In this document: positions 18,869 through 32,969 of the stretch, piece by piece
Layout of the letters: each line of letters begins with the position of its first letter
Position numbering within the stretch: position 1 is the stretch's first letter
Source: VAZQ01 sp963712565
GTDB taxonomy: Bacteria > Pseudomonadota > Alphaproteobacteria > Rhizobiales > Xanthobacteraceae
Direction of reading: 5' to 3'
Assembly (NCBI GenBank): GCA_963712565.1
Contig: CAVQIP010000083.1
Location: 1-64,000 of the forward strand
Length of the DNA: 64,000 nucleotides
Made by a program: the position numbers and the translations under genes
Notes under the pieces: generated by a model
The model's input: the letters and a program-made list of their open reading frames with translations, nothing else
What the model was told of the DNA's origin: nothing
Database searches by the model: none

Positions 18869-20131
18869 TCAAGTCTCAGCGAGGCCAGACCTGCCGGCGA
18901 CGGCACCCGCCCCCGCAGGCTCGCTTGCGCTTGAGGGAACCGTCCCGTTGCCCTCCACCAGCTCGCGCCAACGTTGCGGGACCGCCATCATCCACGCCAG
19001 CCAGAGATAGATCGCGCTGACGATCGCAGGCTTGAGCGTGACGTCGACCGAGAGCTCGAAGGCGAATCCCAGCAGCAAGGTCGCCACGATCAGCAACCAG
19101 CCGCGATAGTCGGCGGGGTTGCGGACCACGATCGGCCCAGCCAGCACCGCGAGCGACGGCGTCAGCACGATGAACGACAGAAATTCGTTGCGCGGGCCGA
19201 ACAGCGTGAGATAGCAGCCGGAGAGTATGAGCACGGCGAACGCGAAGCTGCGTGAACCGCCATGGCGCCTGACGCGCCACGCCAGCGCGAGCGTGCCGAG
19301 GGCGGCGGCGATGCGGATCGCGAGCGCCGCTCCGGCCGGCAGTTCCACGCCCAGCGCCCGAACCAAGGTGGAGAAATCGGCCTGGTAGATCCATTGCGCC
19401 GGCGGCGCGGTGGCGATGTGCCAGAGCTTGAGCCCCATCGCCTCGTATTGACCGGCGAGATAGCTCCAATCCAGAATCGCGAACGGAATGAGCACCACCG
19501 CCGCGACGGCGCCGACCAGCAGCAACCGCATCTCACGCACCAGCACACCGCACAGCAAGACCATCACGATCGCCAGCGGCTTCATGGCGATGGCGACGAA
19601 CAGCCAGAGCGAGGCGGCGAGCCAGCGCGATCCAATCATCGCGGCGCTGGCCGCCATCATCGCCGCCGCCATCGGCACCTGCGCTTGCACGCCTTTGAAG
19701 TTGAACCACGCTGCCGGAATATTGATCAGCAGCGGGACGCCGGTGAGCGCGATCGCCTCGATGGGACGCCGCTCCGGGGAGGTCAGCGCCACCATCAGCG
19801 CGGTGCAGGCCCAGGTGAAGAACACCACGTCGATCGTCAATGCGAGCGCGGCGGCCGTCACCCGATCGAGCAGCGTGAACGGAACGTAGATCAGCAATGT
19901 GAGGGGAAAATAGAGAAAGTCTCCGAGCGTCGTCGGATCGTAGGCCTGCCCGCCGGTCCACAACCGCTGCGCGGCGTCGAGATAGGCCGAAAAGGTCGAC
20001 CCGAAACGGCGCGGGTGCGTCCGCGCCAGCGCGGTGACGACGAAAATTCCCCAGCCGATCCAGCCGATCCAGGGGTTGCGTTGGAACAACGTGACGACGG
20101 CGGCAGGCACATTCCTTGCAGCTCGCAGCAT
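18869..20131 (-). CDS. Glycosyltransferase family 87-like (DUF2029) membrane protein
   Basis: 420 residues with ten or so hydrophobic segments, the layout of GT-C polyprenyl-phosphate-dependent glycosyltransferases (GT87/DUF2029). The N-terminal extracytoplasmic loop after the first helix contains TFSAYLDAAQRLWTGGQAYD, matching the family's typical A-Y-D-P-Y-like block near the catalytic acidic residue. Helix-rich stretches such as LLLVGAVAAVVLIPFAILDW follow. The ATG at 20131 is chosen because the 236 residues upstream in frame are arginine-rich and non-homologous. It ends 12 bases before the sulfatase start, so the two are probably cotranscribed. The sugar and acceptor are unknown. Confidence 0.75.
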   Translation of the reverse strand: MLRAARNVPAAVVTLFQRNPWIGWIGWGIFVVTALARTHPRRFGSTFSAYLDAAQRLWTGGQAYDPTTLGDFLYFPLTLLIYVPFTLLDRVTAAALALTIDVVFFTWACTALMVALTSPERRPIEAIALTGVPLLINIPAAWFNFKGVQAQVPMAAAMMAASAAMIGSRWLAASLWLFVAIAMKPLAIVMVLLCGVLVREMRLLLVGAVAAVVLIPFAILDWSYLAGQYEAMGLKLWHIATAPPAQWIYQADFSTLVRALGVELPAGAALAIRIAAALGTLALAWRVRRHGGSRSFAFAVLILSGCYLTLFGPRNEFLSFIVLTPSLAVLAGPIVVRNPADYRGWLLIVATLLLGFAFELSVDVTLKPAIVSAIYLWLAWMMAVPQRWRELVEGNGTVPSSASEPAGAGAVAGRSGLAET

Positions 20132-20256
20132 CGACGAACTCCGGGGGAGCGGGCCGGGAGGGAGGGTGCCCGAGACTACATCGCGCCATCCGATGCCGTC
20201 GTCAAATCCGTCGCGCCGTCGCTGCGACGATCGCGCGCGCCCGGCGTAGGTGGCGG

Positions 20257-22930
<2,674 letters not shown>

Positions 22931-23052
22931 CGCAGCTACTGTGCTACCCCTCCCGTGGGCGTGAGCAAAGGCCGTGGTTCGCGCTGTGAAGACAAGTGAA
23001 TAGCGCGGCGGAATCGGTGGCGAAATCGGCGCTCAAGTGTTAAGTCCGGCCC

Positions 23053-26088
<3,036 letters not shown>

Positions 26089-26119
26089 GAGAAGCGCGTT
26101 TCGGCCGCATCACTCGGCC

Positions 26120-26231
26120 GTCATCATCCGCGCAAGCGGATGATCCAGTAAACACCGGCCTTGCCTGCGGCAGGGCCATATTGCACGACGCCTGCCGGCA
26201 GTGACTGGGATGCCCGCTTTCGCGGCATGAC
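26120..26231. repeat. Dispersed palindromic repeat, family B
   Basis: The left arm (GTCATCATCCGCGCAAGCGG at 26120, then ATGATCCAGTAAAC) and right arm (GACTGGGATGCCCGCTTTCG at 26203, then CGGCATGAC) each form a hairpin and together an imperfect inverted pair. They match the common Rhizobiales theme of a GTCAT...GGAT-CC-AGT palindrome. The right arm contains an ATG in frame with the following gene that is probably not its start. Confidence 0.65.
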
Positions 26232-26241
26232 AATTCGCATC

Positions 26242-27663
26242 ATGCGGCAATTTCTCATCGCACAAGCCACGCTGCTTGTCCTGGTCATCCCCGGCCCTGC
26301 GCACGCCGCCGCCCTCGACGGCACGGCGCTGCGCTGGCCGTGGGCATTGCCGTTCATCGGCATCCTGCTCACCATCGCCATCGGCCCGTTGCTGTTTCCG
26401 CGCATCTGGCATCGCCATTATGGCAAGCTCGCCTTCCTCTGGAGCGCGCTGACGCTCGCTCCGCTCGCCGCGCTTTATGGCGCGCCGACCGCGCTCGCGG
26501 CCCTCGTGCACGTTGTGTTCGCCGAATACCTGAGCTTCATCGTCCTTTTGTTCGCGCTCTACGTCGTCGCCGGCGGCATTTTGGTGACCGGCAACCTGCG
26601 CGGCACGCCCCCTGTCAACGCCGCGGTGCTCGCCTTCGGCACCTTGATCGCCAGCGTCGTCGGCACCACCGGCGCGGCCATGATCCTCGTTCGCCCGCTC
26701 ATCCGCGCGAACGCGGCGCGGCTCAACAACGTCCACGTGGTGGTGTTCTTCATCTTCCTGGTCGGCAATATCGGCGGCGCGCTTTCGCCGCTCGGCGATC
26801 CGCCGCTCTTCGTCGGCTTCCTGCGCGGCGTCGACTTCTTCTGGACGACGCGGCACCTGTGGTTCGAAACGGCGCTGGTCGCCGGCCTCGTGCTCGCGGC
26901 CTTCATCGCGGTCGATATCTGGTACTACCGCAGGGATCGCCTGGTCACGACGGTCGGCGAAGCCAAGCCGCCGATGAAGCTCGGCGTCAGCGGCAGCGTC
27001 AACCTCCTGCTGATCGCCGGCATCATCGCGGCCATTCTCGGCGCGGCGGCGTGGCAGCCCGGCGTCAGCTTCGACCTCTACGGCACCGAGATCGAGTTGC
27101 AGAACATCGTGCGCGACGTAGCCTTGCTGCTGATCGCAATCCTGTCGCTCGCGCTCACGCCGAACGAACACCGCGAGGCAAACGACTTCACCTGGGAGCC
27201 GATCGTGGAAGTGGCCATCCTGTTCGCCGGCATCTTCATCTGCATCATTCCGGTGCTCGCCGTGCTCGATGCCGGCAAAGAAGGCGTCTTCTCCTGGCTG
27301 CTGGCCGCCGTCACCGCGCACGACGGCAGTCCGCACGACGTCGCTTATTTCTGGCTGACCGGCGCGCTCTCGGCCTTTCTCGACAACGCGCCGACCTATA
27401 TCGTGTTCTTCCAACTCGCCGGCGGCGACGCCCGCGAGCTGATGGGACCGCTCGCCTCGACGCTCAAGGCGATCTCCATGGGCGCGGTCTTCATGGGCGC
27501 CATGACCTATATCGGCAATGCGCCGAATTTCATGATCTATGCGATCGCCGTCGAGCGCGGCGTGAAAATGCCGAGCTTCTTCGGCTACATGGCATGGTCG
27601 GCGGCGGTGCTGCTGCCGGTGTTTGCAATCCTCACCTTCGTTTTGGCCGCGCAGTCGTCTTAG
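26242..27663 (+). CDS. Sodium:proton antiporter-like IT-superfamily transporter (CitMHS_2/NhaD-like)
   Basis: 473 residues with about twelve membrane segments. The start MRQFLIAQATLLVLVIPGPA is chosen over an ATG at 26227 because that one lies inside a palindromic repeat; the N-terminus then looks like a signal or first helix. Family features are the re-entrant motifs NIGGALSPLGDPPLFVGFLR in the first half and GALSAFLDNAPTYIVFFQLA with GAMTYIGNAPNFM in the second half. This pattern fits the NhaD/ArsB-like branch of ion transporters, suggesting Na+/H+ or organic anion exchange. The ion is not determined. The 3' end overlaps the convergent ridA gene by 32 bases. Confidence 0.82.
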   Translation: MRQFLIAQATLLVLVIPGPAHAAALDGTALRWPWALPFIGILLTIAIGPLLFPRIWHRHYGKLAFLWSALTLAPLAALYGAPTALAALVHVVFAEYLSFIVLLFALYVVAGGILVTGNLRGTPPVNAAVLAFGTLIASVVGTTGAAMILVRPLIRANAARLNNVHVVVFFIFLVGNIGGALSPLGDPPLFVGFLRGVDFFWTTRHLWFETALVAGLVLAAFIAVDIWYYRRDRLVTTVGEAKPPMKLGVSGSVNLLLIAGIIAAILGAAAWQPGVSFDLYGTEIELQNIVRDVALLLIAILSLALTPNEHREANDFTWEPIVEVAILFAGIFICIIPVLAVLDAGKEGVFSWLLAAVTAHDGSPHDVAYFWLTGALSAFLDNAPTYIVFFQLAGGDARELMGPLASTLKAISMGAVFMGAMTYIGNAPNFMIYAIAVERGVKMPSFFGYMAWSAAVLLPVFAILTFVLAAQSS

Positions 27664-28114
27664 CCCGGCGCCCTTTGCTTCCTTTGCCGGCGGCCTTGGA
27701 TACGGCCTTGGATCGCGCGGCGGCCGGCAGCACCGCGACCGCCTCGACCTCGAGGCGCGCGCCCTCGCGCGCCAGGCCCGAAATCGCGATGGTCGTGCTC
27801 GCCGGACGATCCGAGGCGCCCAGATAGCCGTCGCGCACCTGGCGGAAGGTCGGCAGGTCGGTCAGGTCGACGAGGTAGTTGTTGAGCTTCACGACGTGCC
27901 GGAACTGGCCCCCGACCGCGGCCAGCGCGTTCTTCAGATTCTCGAACGTCTGCACCGCCTGCTGGCGGAAGTCGCCGGCGACCTTGCCGTCGCGGTCGAT
28001 CCCGAGCTGGCCGGCGATGTAGACGATGCGAGCCGGCGCGGTGGCCTCGACCACATGGGTGTAGCCGGGCGGCTTCGACAGCGCGTCGGGATTGATGAAA
28101 CGGGTCTGGCTCAC
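27632..28114 (-). CDS. RidA family protein with basic C-terminal tail
   Basis: 160 residues. The RidA (YjgF/UK114) domain spans residues 1-125: SQTRFINPDALSKPPGYTHV, IVYIAGQLGIDRDGKVAGDF, VQTFENLKNALAAVGG and the C-terminal strand with ARLEVEAVAVLP. RidA enzymes hydrolyse reactive enamine/imine intermediates; whether this divergent member does is uncertain, since the arginine position of catalytic RidA is not clear here. A Lys/Arg-rich tail of about 25 residues (GKGSKGRRAKTTARPKRR) is unusual for the family. The GTG at 28114 is chosen because a GAGGAGGAGG box lies six bases upstream. It overlaps the antiporter gene tail to tail. Confidence 0.85.
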   Translation of the reverse strand: MSQTRFINPDALSKPPGYTHVVEATAPARIVYIAGQLGIDRDGKVAGDFRQQAVQTFENLKNALAAVGGQFRHVVKLNNYLVDLTDLPTFRQVRDGYLGASDRPASTTIAISGLAREGARLEVEAVAVLPAAARSKAVSKAAGKGSKGRRAKTTARPKRR

Positions 28115-28274
28115 GGCGTCCTCCTCCTCTTGTGGGGTCACCGCCCGATCATGCGGCCCCTTGCGTCGAGAGTCTAATGGCGATGGGCCTTGGCATTGAC
28201 CCCGTCCACGTCATTGCCGGCTTGACAGTACCGGCAGCTTCCCCGAGCCTGCCGGGCGCGTTGGGGGAATTGGC

Positions 28275-29615
28275 GTGCCTTCACAACACTTCGTGCCGCA
28301 CATCTTTTTCGGCCTCGACCCGATGATGGTGTCCACCGTCATCCTGTGCGTCACCTATGGCGTCATCATCTGGGACAAGCTCAACCGGGCGATCGTCGCG
28401 CTGCTCGGCGCGTCGGTGATGGTCATCGTCGGCGCGCTCGACCAGAACGAGGCGCTCAAAGGCATCGACTGGAACACCATCGGCCTCCTCACCGGGATGA
28501 TGATCCTGGTGTCGATCTCGCGCCGCTCCGGCATGTTCGAATACCTGGCTATCTGGTCGGCGCAGAAAGCCAAGGCCAGTCCCGCCGGAATCCTGCTGCT
28601 GCTGCAGATCACCACCGCGGTCGTGTCCGCGCTGCTCGACAACGTCACGACCGTGCTGCTGGTGGTGCCGGTGACGCTCGCCATCACCCGGGAGCTCGAC
28701 GTTCCGCCCTATCCGTTCCTGTTCGCCGAGGTGTTCGCCTCCAATATCGGCGGCACCGCGACCCTGATCGGCGATCCGCCCAACATCCTGATCGGCTCCA
28801 TGGTCGGCCTCGACTTCAATGCCTTCATCATCCACCTCACGCCGGTGATCATCGTGGTCATGGCGGCGCAAGCGCTGATGATCCATCTCGTCTGGGGACG
28901 CGCGCTCAAATCGACCCCGGCGCGGCGCGCGCTGGTCATGGGCATGAGCGCGACCGAGACGATCCTCGACTGGACCCTGCTCAAGCAGTCGCTCGCGGTG
29001 CTGACCGCGGTGATCGTCGCCTTCGTGCTCGCCCGCCCGCTGCATCTCGAACCCGCGACCATCGCGCTGGCCGGCGCGGCGATGCTGATGTTTCTCGACA
29101 ATTGGCAGCATCACAACGAGAAGCAGTCGCAGAACGTGCACAAGACCTTCGGCGACGTCGAATGGATCACGATCTTCTTCTTCGTCGGCCTGTTCATCGT
29201 GGTGCACGGCGTCGAGGTCGGCGGCCTGCTTACCCTTCTCGCCAACGCCCTGGTAGCGGCGACCGGCGGCGATATGGCGACCGCCGGCTTCGCCATCCTA
29301 TGGGCCTCGGCCTTCCTGTCCGCGATCGTCGACAACATCCCGTTCGTGGCCACGATGATCCCCCTGATCAAGAGCATGGCGCCAGCCTTCGGCGGCGCCG
29401 ACAAGATCGAGCCGCTGTGGTGGTGTCTCTCGCTCGGGGCCTGCCTCGGCGGCAACGGCACGCTCATCGGCGCGTCGGCGAACCTCACGGTCGCCGGAAT
29501 CGCCGAGCGCAACGGGGTCCCGTTTCGTTTTATGACCTATCTCTTCTACGGCATGCCGATGATGGTGGTCTCGATCGCCATCAGCCATGTCTATGTCTGG
29601 TGGCGCTATTTCTGA
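28275..29615 (+). CDS. ArsB/NhaD family ion transporter (IT superfamily)
   Basis: 446 residues with about eleven membrane segments, of the ArsB/P-protein/NhaD type. Key motifs are the first re-entrant loop SNIGGTATLIGDPPNILIGS (about residue 155) and, in the second half, SAFLSAIVDNIPFVATMIPL and LGGNGTLIGASANLTVAGIA. Intermediate segments include LLQITTAVVSALLDNVTTVL. These features suit Na+/H+ antiport or oxyanion efflux; no ars genes are nearby, so arsenite export is not supported. The start is GTG at 28275, the first codon before the conserved lead. It is distinct in sequence from the transporter at 26242, with ridA in between on the other strand. Confidence 0.85.
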   Translation: MPSQHFVPHIFFGLDPMMVSTVILCVTYGVIIWDKLNRAIVALLGASVMVIVGALDQNEALKGIDWNTIGLLTGMMILVSISRRSGMFEYLAIWSAQKAKASPAGILLLLQITTAVVSALLDNVTTVLLVVPVTLAITRELDVPPYPFLFAEVFASNIGGTATLIGDPPNILIGSMVGLDFNAFIIHLTPVIIVVMAAQALMIHLVWGRALKSTPARRALVMGMSATETILDWTLLKQSLAVLTAVIVAFVLARPLHLEPATIALAGAAMLMFLDNWQHHNEKQSQNVHKTFGDVEWITIFFFVGLFIVVHGVEVGGLLTLLANALVAATGGDMATAGFAILWASAFLSAIVDNIPFVATMIPLIKSMAPAFGGADKIEPLWWCLSLGACLGGNGTLIGASANLTVAGIAERNGVPFRFMTYLFYGMPMMVVSIAISHVYVWWRYF

Positions 29616-29759
29616 GGCCGGCAGGCGCCCGGACGGGTGACGCCGCGCTAGCCGCATGAAATCGTGAACCTTTTTCCCTGCTGGCGCGACCAATAGGTGG
29701 GAGCGGGGGTGGTCCAGCAATTTTTTCACCCCCGACGGGTCAAGCAGCGTGCGCCCGCG

Positions 29760-30530
29760 ATGGTCGCGCATGTCCAGGGGGGATCAGCCGTGCAGTGCCA
29801 GCGCCAGAACAGCTTGGGATGTCGCCCGGCGCGGTACATCGCCAAAGCGATCGTGCTTGCGGGCGTCGCCGTGCTGGCGCTCGGGCTCGCGGCCGGGTCC
29901 GCCGCGGCCCAGAACGGCATATTCGATACCATCCTCGGGCGGCGTCCGCCCGCCACGCCCGCGACCGCCTATGCCGACCCCTCCTCGACGTGGAACCCAT
30001 TGTTCGGGTCACGCGGTCCGGTAGTCCCCCGCAGCGAGCTCGACGGATCGGCTGCCTACGGCGCGGTCGCCTATTGCGTGCGGCTCTGCGACGGCCGCTT
30101 TTTTCCGATCGAACGCCAGGGCGGCATCAGCCCGGAGCAGACCTGCGCCTCGTTCTGCCCGGCCAGCCCGACCAGGATCTATAGCGGCAGCAGCATCGAG
30201 CAAGCGGTCGCCCTCGACGGCAGGCGCTATGCCGACCTCGGCACGGCCTTCGTCTATCGCGCGAAGATCCTCGAGGGCTGCACCTGCAACGGCAAGGACG
30301 CGCTCGGGGTCGTCAATGCTCCCATCAAACACGACCCGACGCTGCGCGCCGGCGACATCGTCGCCACCCACCGCGGCCTGATGGTCTACAACGGCGGCAG
30401 CACGCGGCAGAACTTCACTCCCGTCGCCCATGCAGGCCTGCCGGCGGAGCTGCGCCGCAAGCTCGTCCAGACCCACGTCGTGCCGGCGTTGAAGCCCGCA
30501 GCGCCTGCCGCCGATCCCAAGGCGAGATAA
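29760..30530 (+). CDS. DUF2865 domain-containing exported protein
   Basis: About 256 residues. After a basic lead comes a hydrophobic signal (KAIVLAGVAVLALGLAAGSA) with a likely cleavage at AAA-QNG, so the protein is periplasmic or envelope-bound. The DUF2865 core has six cysteines in pairs: YCVRLCDGRFFPIERQGG, QTCASFCPASPTRIYSG and EGCTCNGKDALG, plus IEQAVALDGRRYADL. Function of the family is unknown; it is frequent in Rhizobiales. The start could also be the GTG at about 29790, as the stretch before the signal has no family similarity. It appears to be a single-gene unit. Confidence 0.78.
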   Translation: MVAHVQGGSAVQCQRQNSLGCRPARYIAKAIVLAGVAVLALGLAAGSAAAQNGIFDTILGRRPPATPATAYADPSSTWNPLFGSRGPVVPRSELDGSAAYGAVAYCVRLCDGRFFPIERQGGISPEQTCASFCPASPTRIYSGSSIEQAVALDGRRYADLGTAFVYRAKILEGCTCNGKDALGVVNAPIKHDPTLRAGDIVATHRGLMVYNGGSTRQNFTPVAHAGLPAELRRKLVQTHVVPALKPAAPAADPKAR

Positions 30531-30550
30531 TCCACGCCGCGGACGGCTGA

Positions 30551-31645
30551 TCAACTCGACAGGCCGACGACAACCTCTTCGGCGAGCGAGAGCGCCGAGG
30601 TCAGGCCCGGCGATTCGATCCCGAACAGATGCACCAGCCGGGGCAGCCCATGCTGGCGCGGACCCTCAATCACGAAATCCGCGGCCGCCTCTCCCGGTCC
30701 CGTCAGTTTCGGCCGGATGCCGGCGTAATCCGCGGCGAGCGAGTTGTCCGGCAGCCTCGGCCAATAGTCGCGGATGCGCGCATAGAACGCGCGCGCACGC
30801 GTGGGATCGACGTCGTAGTTCTCCTGCTCGATCCATTCGACGTCGGGTCCGAAGCGCATGCGGCCGGCGAGGTCGAGCGTCACGTGCACGCCGAGCCCGC
30901 CCGGCACCGGCACCGGATAGATCAGGCGCGAGAACGCCGGCCGCCCGGCAAAGCCGAAGTAATTGCCTTTGGCGAGGACGAGCCGCGGCACCCGCTCGGC
31001 CGGATAGCCCTCCGTCGCCCGCGCCAGCCGCTGGGCACCGAGCCCGGCGCAATTGACGACCGCATCGAAGCTGAGCCACTGCGGCTCGCTGCCGCCGACG
31101 GCGGCGTCCCAGCCGCCGTTCGCGAGCTTGAGCCGCTCGATCGGGCTTGCGAACGCCACCATGCCGCCGTGATCCTCAAGGTCGCCGCGCAGCGCCAGCA
31201 TGAAGCGGTGGCTGTCGATGATGCCGGTTTCGGGCGAACGCATCGCGGCGAGGCAGGCAAGTTCCGGCTCGAGCCGCTTGGCCGCCGCGCCGTCGATGAT
31301 GTCGACGCCCTCGACGCCGTTGAGCTGCGCCTGCTTGTGGACCGCCGCCAGCCGCTCGAGCTCGCTCGCGTTGGTGGCGACGACGAGCTTGCCGCATTTG
31401 CGGTGCGGCACGCCGTGCGAGGCGCAGTACTCGTAGAGCAGCCGCCGGGCACGCGTGCAGTGACGGGCGCGCGACGATCCGGTCGGATAGTAGAGGCCGG
31501 CGTGGATGACCTCGCTGTTGCGCGAGGAAATGCCGGTGCCGATGGCGGAGGCTCCCTCCGCGACCACCACCTCGTGCCCGGCGAGCGCCGCCGCGCGGGC
31601 GACCGCAAGCCCGACCACGCCCGCTCCGACCACCAGGACCTGCAT
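30551..31645 (-). CDS. NAD(P)/FAD-dependent oxidoreductase, L-2-hydroxyglutarate dehydrogenase-like
   Basis: 364 residues of the DAO superfamily. The FAD-binding start is MQVLVVGAGVVGLAVARAAA, followed by the ribose-binding acidic residue region EVVVAEGASAIGTGISSRNS. SEVIHAGLYYPTGSSRARHC and GIDSHRFM-like sequence are typical of the LhgO/L2HGDH group, which oxidises L-2-hydroxyglutarate to 2-oxoglutarate. The C-terminus FVIEGPRQHGLPRLVHLFGI then ESPGLTSALSLAEEV is the conserved FAD end motif. Length is slightly shorter than E. coli LhgO. It lies 28 bases downstream of pobA on the same strand, though no pathway link is obvious. Confidence 0.82.
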   Translation of the reverse strand: MQVLVVGAGVVGLAVARAAALAGHEVVVAEGASAIGTGISSRNSEVIHAGLYYPTGSSRARHCTRARRLLYEYCASHGVPHRKCGKLVVATNASELERLAAVHKQAQLNGVEGVDIIDGAAAKRLEPELACLAAMRSPETGIIDSHRFMLALRGDLEDHGGMVAFASPIERLKLANGGWDAAVGGSEPQWLSFDAVVNCAGLGAQRLARATEGYPAERVPRLVLAKGNYFGFAGRPAFSRLIYPVPVPGGLGVHVTLDLAGRMRFGPDVEWIEQENYDVDPTRARAFYARIRDYWPRLPDNSLAADYAGIRPKLTGPGEAAADFVIEGPRQHGLPRLVHLFGIESPGLTSALSLAEEVVVGLSS

Positions 31646-31673
31646 CGCGATCCCTGCCCGCTCCTAGTACTCA

Positions 31674-32843
31674 CTATACCTCGACCGGCAGCCCGACATA
31701 GTTCTCGGCCAGGGAGCGGCTCGCCGCCTCCGAGCTGGTCACGTAGTCGAGCTCGGCGAGCTGGCGCTTGCGATCGAAGGCATTGTGGCTGGGGTCGAGG
31801 TGGAACAGCTGCGTCATCCACCAGGAGAAGCGCTGCGCCTTCCATACCCGCCGCAGGCAGGTCGCCGAATAGCGCTCGAGCAGGTCGCTGCGGCCGGCGC
31901 GATAGAACTCGGCGATCGCGCGCGCGAGCACCAGCACGTCGGCGAGCGCGAGATTCATGCCCTTGGCGCCGGTCGGCGGCTGGATGTGGGCGGAATTGCC
32001 GGCGAGAAACAGCCGGCCGTATTGCATCGGCTCGACCACGAAGCTGCGCATGGGCGTGATGCCCTTCTGCAGCATGGCGCCTTCGGCCAGCGGCCGCGTG
32101 CCGCCGATGCGCGCATGCAGTTCCTGCCAGATGCGCGCATCCGGCCAGTTCTCGATGTCGTCATCGGGCGCGCATTGCAGGTAGAGCCGCGCCAGGACCG
32201 GCGATCGCATGGTGTAAAGCGCAAAGCCGCGCTCGTGATAGGCATAGATCAACTCATTTTCGGGCGGCGGCGATTCGGACAGGATGCCGACCCAGCCGAA
32301 CGGATATTCGCGATCGTAGGCCGTGAGCGCGGTCGCCGGAATGCTCGGCCGGCAAATGCCGTGGAAGCCGTCGCAGCCGCCGATGAAGTCGCAGGCCAGC
32401 TCGTGGTCCTTGCCGTCATGCCGAAAGCGGATTTTCGGCGCCCGCCCGCCGAAATCGAGCACGCTGACGTCGGCGGCCTCGAACAGGATTTGCCCGCCGT
32501 CGGCCAGCCGCCGGTCGATCAGGTCCTTCACCACCTCCTGCTGGCCGTAGATGGTCACGCCCTTGCCGACGAGCGCGCGGAAATTGATGTAGTGCAGCGC
32601 GCCGCCGAAGCCGAAATAGACGCCGTCGTGGAACATGCCTTCGCGCTGCATGCGCGCGCCGACGCCGGTTTCGATGAGGAGGTCGCTCGCCCATTGCTCG
32701 ATCAGGCCGGCGCGGATACGGCTCTCGATGTAGTCGCGGCTGCGGTTTTCCAGCACGACGGACTCGATGCCCTCGCGGTGGAGGAGGTGCGACAGCATCA
32801 GCCCGGCCGGACCGGCGCCGACGATACCGACTTGCGTGCGCAT
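31674..32843 (-). CDS. pobA: 4-hydroxybenzoate 3-monooxygenase
   Basis: 389 residues, standard for PobA, the FAD- and NADPH-dependent enzyme that converts 4-hydroxybenzoate to protocatechuate. The N-terminal dinucleotide site is VGIVGAGPAGLMLSHLL, the substrate arginine lies in ESRIRAGLIEQ, and the substrate pocket Tyr/Ser/Arg region appears as ELIYAYHERGFALYTMRSP. The second FAD motif is GRLFLAGNSAHIQPPTGAKG, where the Pro corresponds to the conserved active-site proline. The C-terminus includes AELDYVTSSEAASRSLAENY. No pobR or pca genes are in the window, so protocatechuate breakdown must be encoded elsewhere. Confidence 0.93.
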   Translation of the reverse strand: MRTQVGIVGAGPAGLMLSHLLHREGIESVVLENRSRDYIESRIRAGLIEQWASDLLIETGVGARMQREGMFHDGVYFGFGGALHYINFRALVGKGVTIYGQQEVVKDLIDRRLADGGQILFEAADVSVLDFGGRAPKIRFRHDGKDHELACDFIGGCDGFHGICRPSIPATALTAYDREYPFGWVGILSESPPPENELIYAYHERGFALYTMRSPVLARLYLQCAPDDDIENWPDARIWQELHARIGGTRPLAEGAMLQKGITPMRSFVVEPMQYGRLFLAGNSAHIQPPTGAKGMNLALADVLVLARAIAEFYRAGRSDLLERYSATCLRRVWKAQRFSWWMTQLFHLDPSHNAFDRKRQLAELDYVTSSEAASRSLAENYVGLPVEV

Positions 32844-32969
32844 GCCGCTCTCCGCTTGCCCGTTCCGCCGCGCTCATTGGTATAGCAATGGCGGAGCGAG
32901 AAGAGACAGCCCTGGGATTGCCTTGCACTTTTCGGCGGATCGCCGGCGTGGTGGTCCGCCCGCGGGGTC

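Noticed and set aside
28275..29615. Arsenite efflux pump ArsB
   Set aside because: Only the broad IT-superfamily motifs are present and no arsR, arsC or arsH lies nearby.
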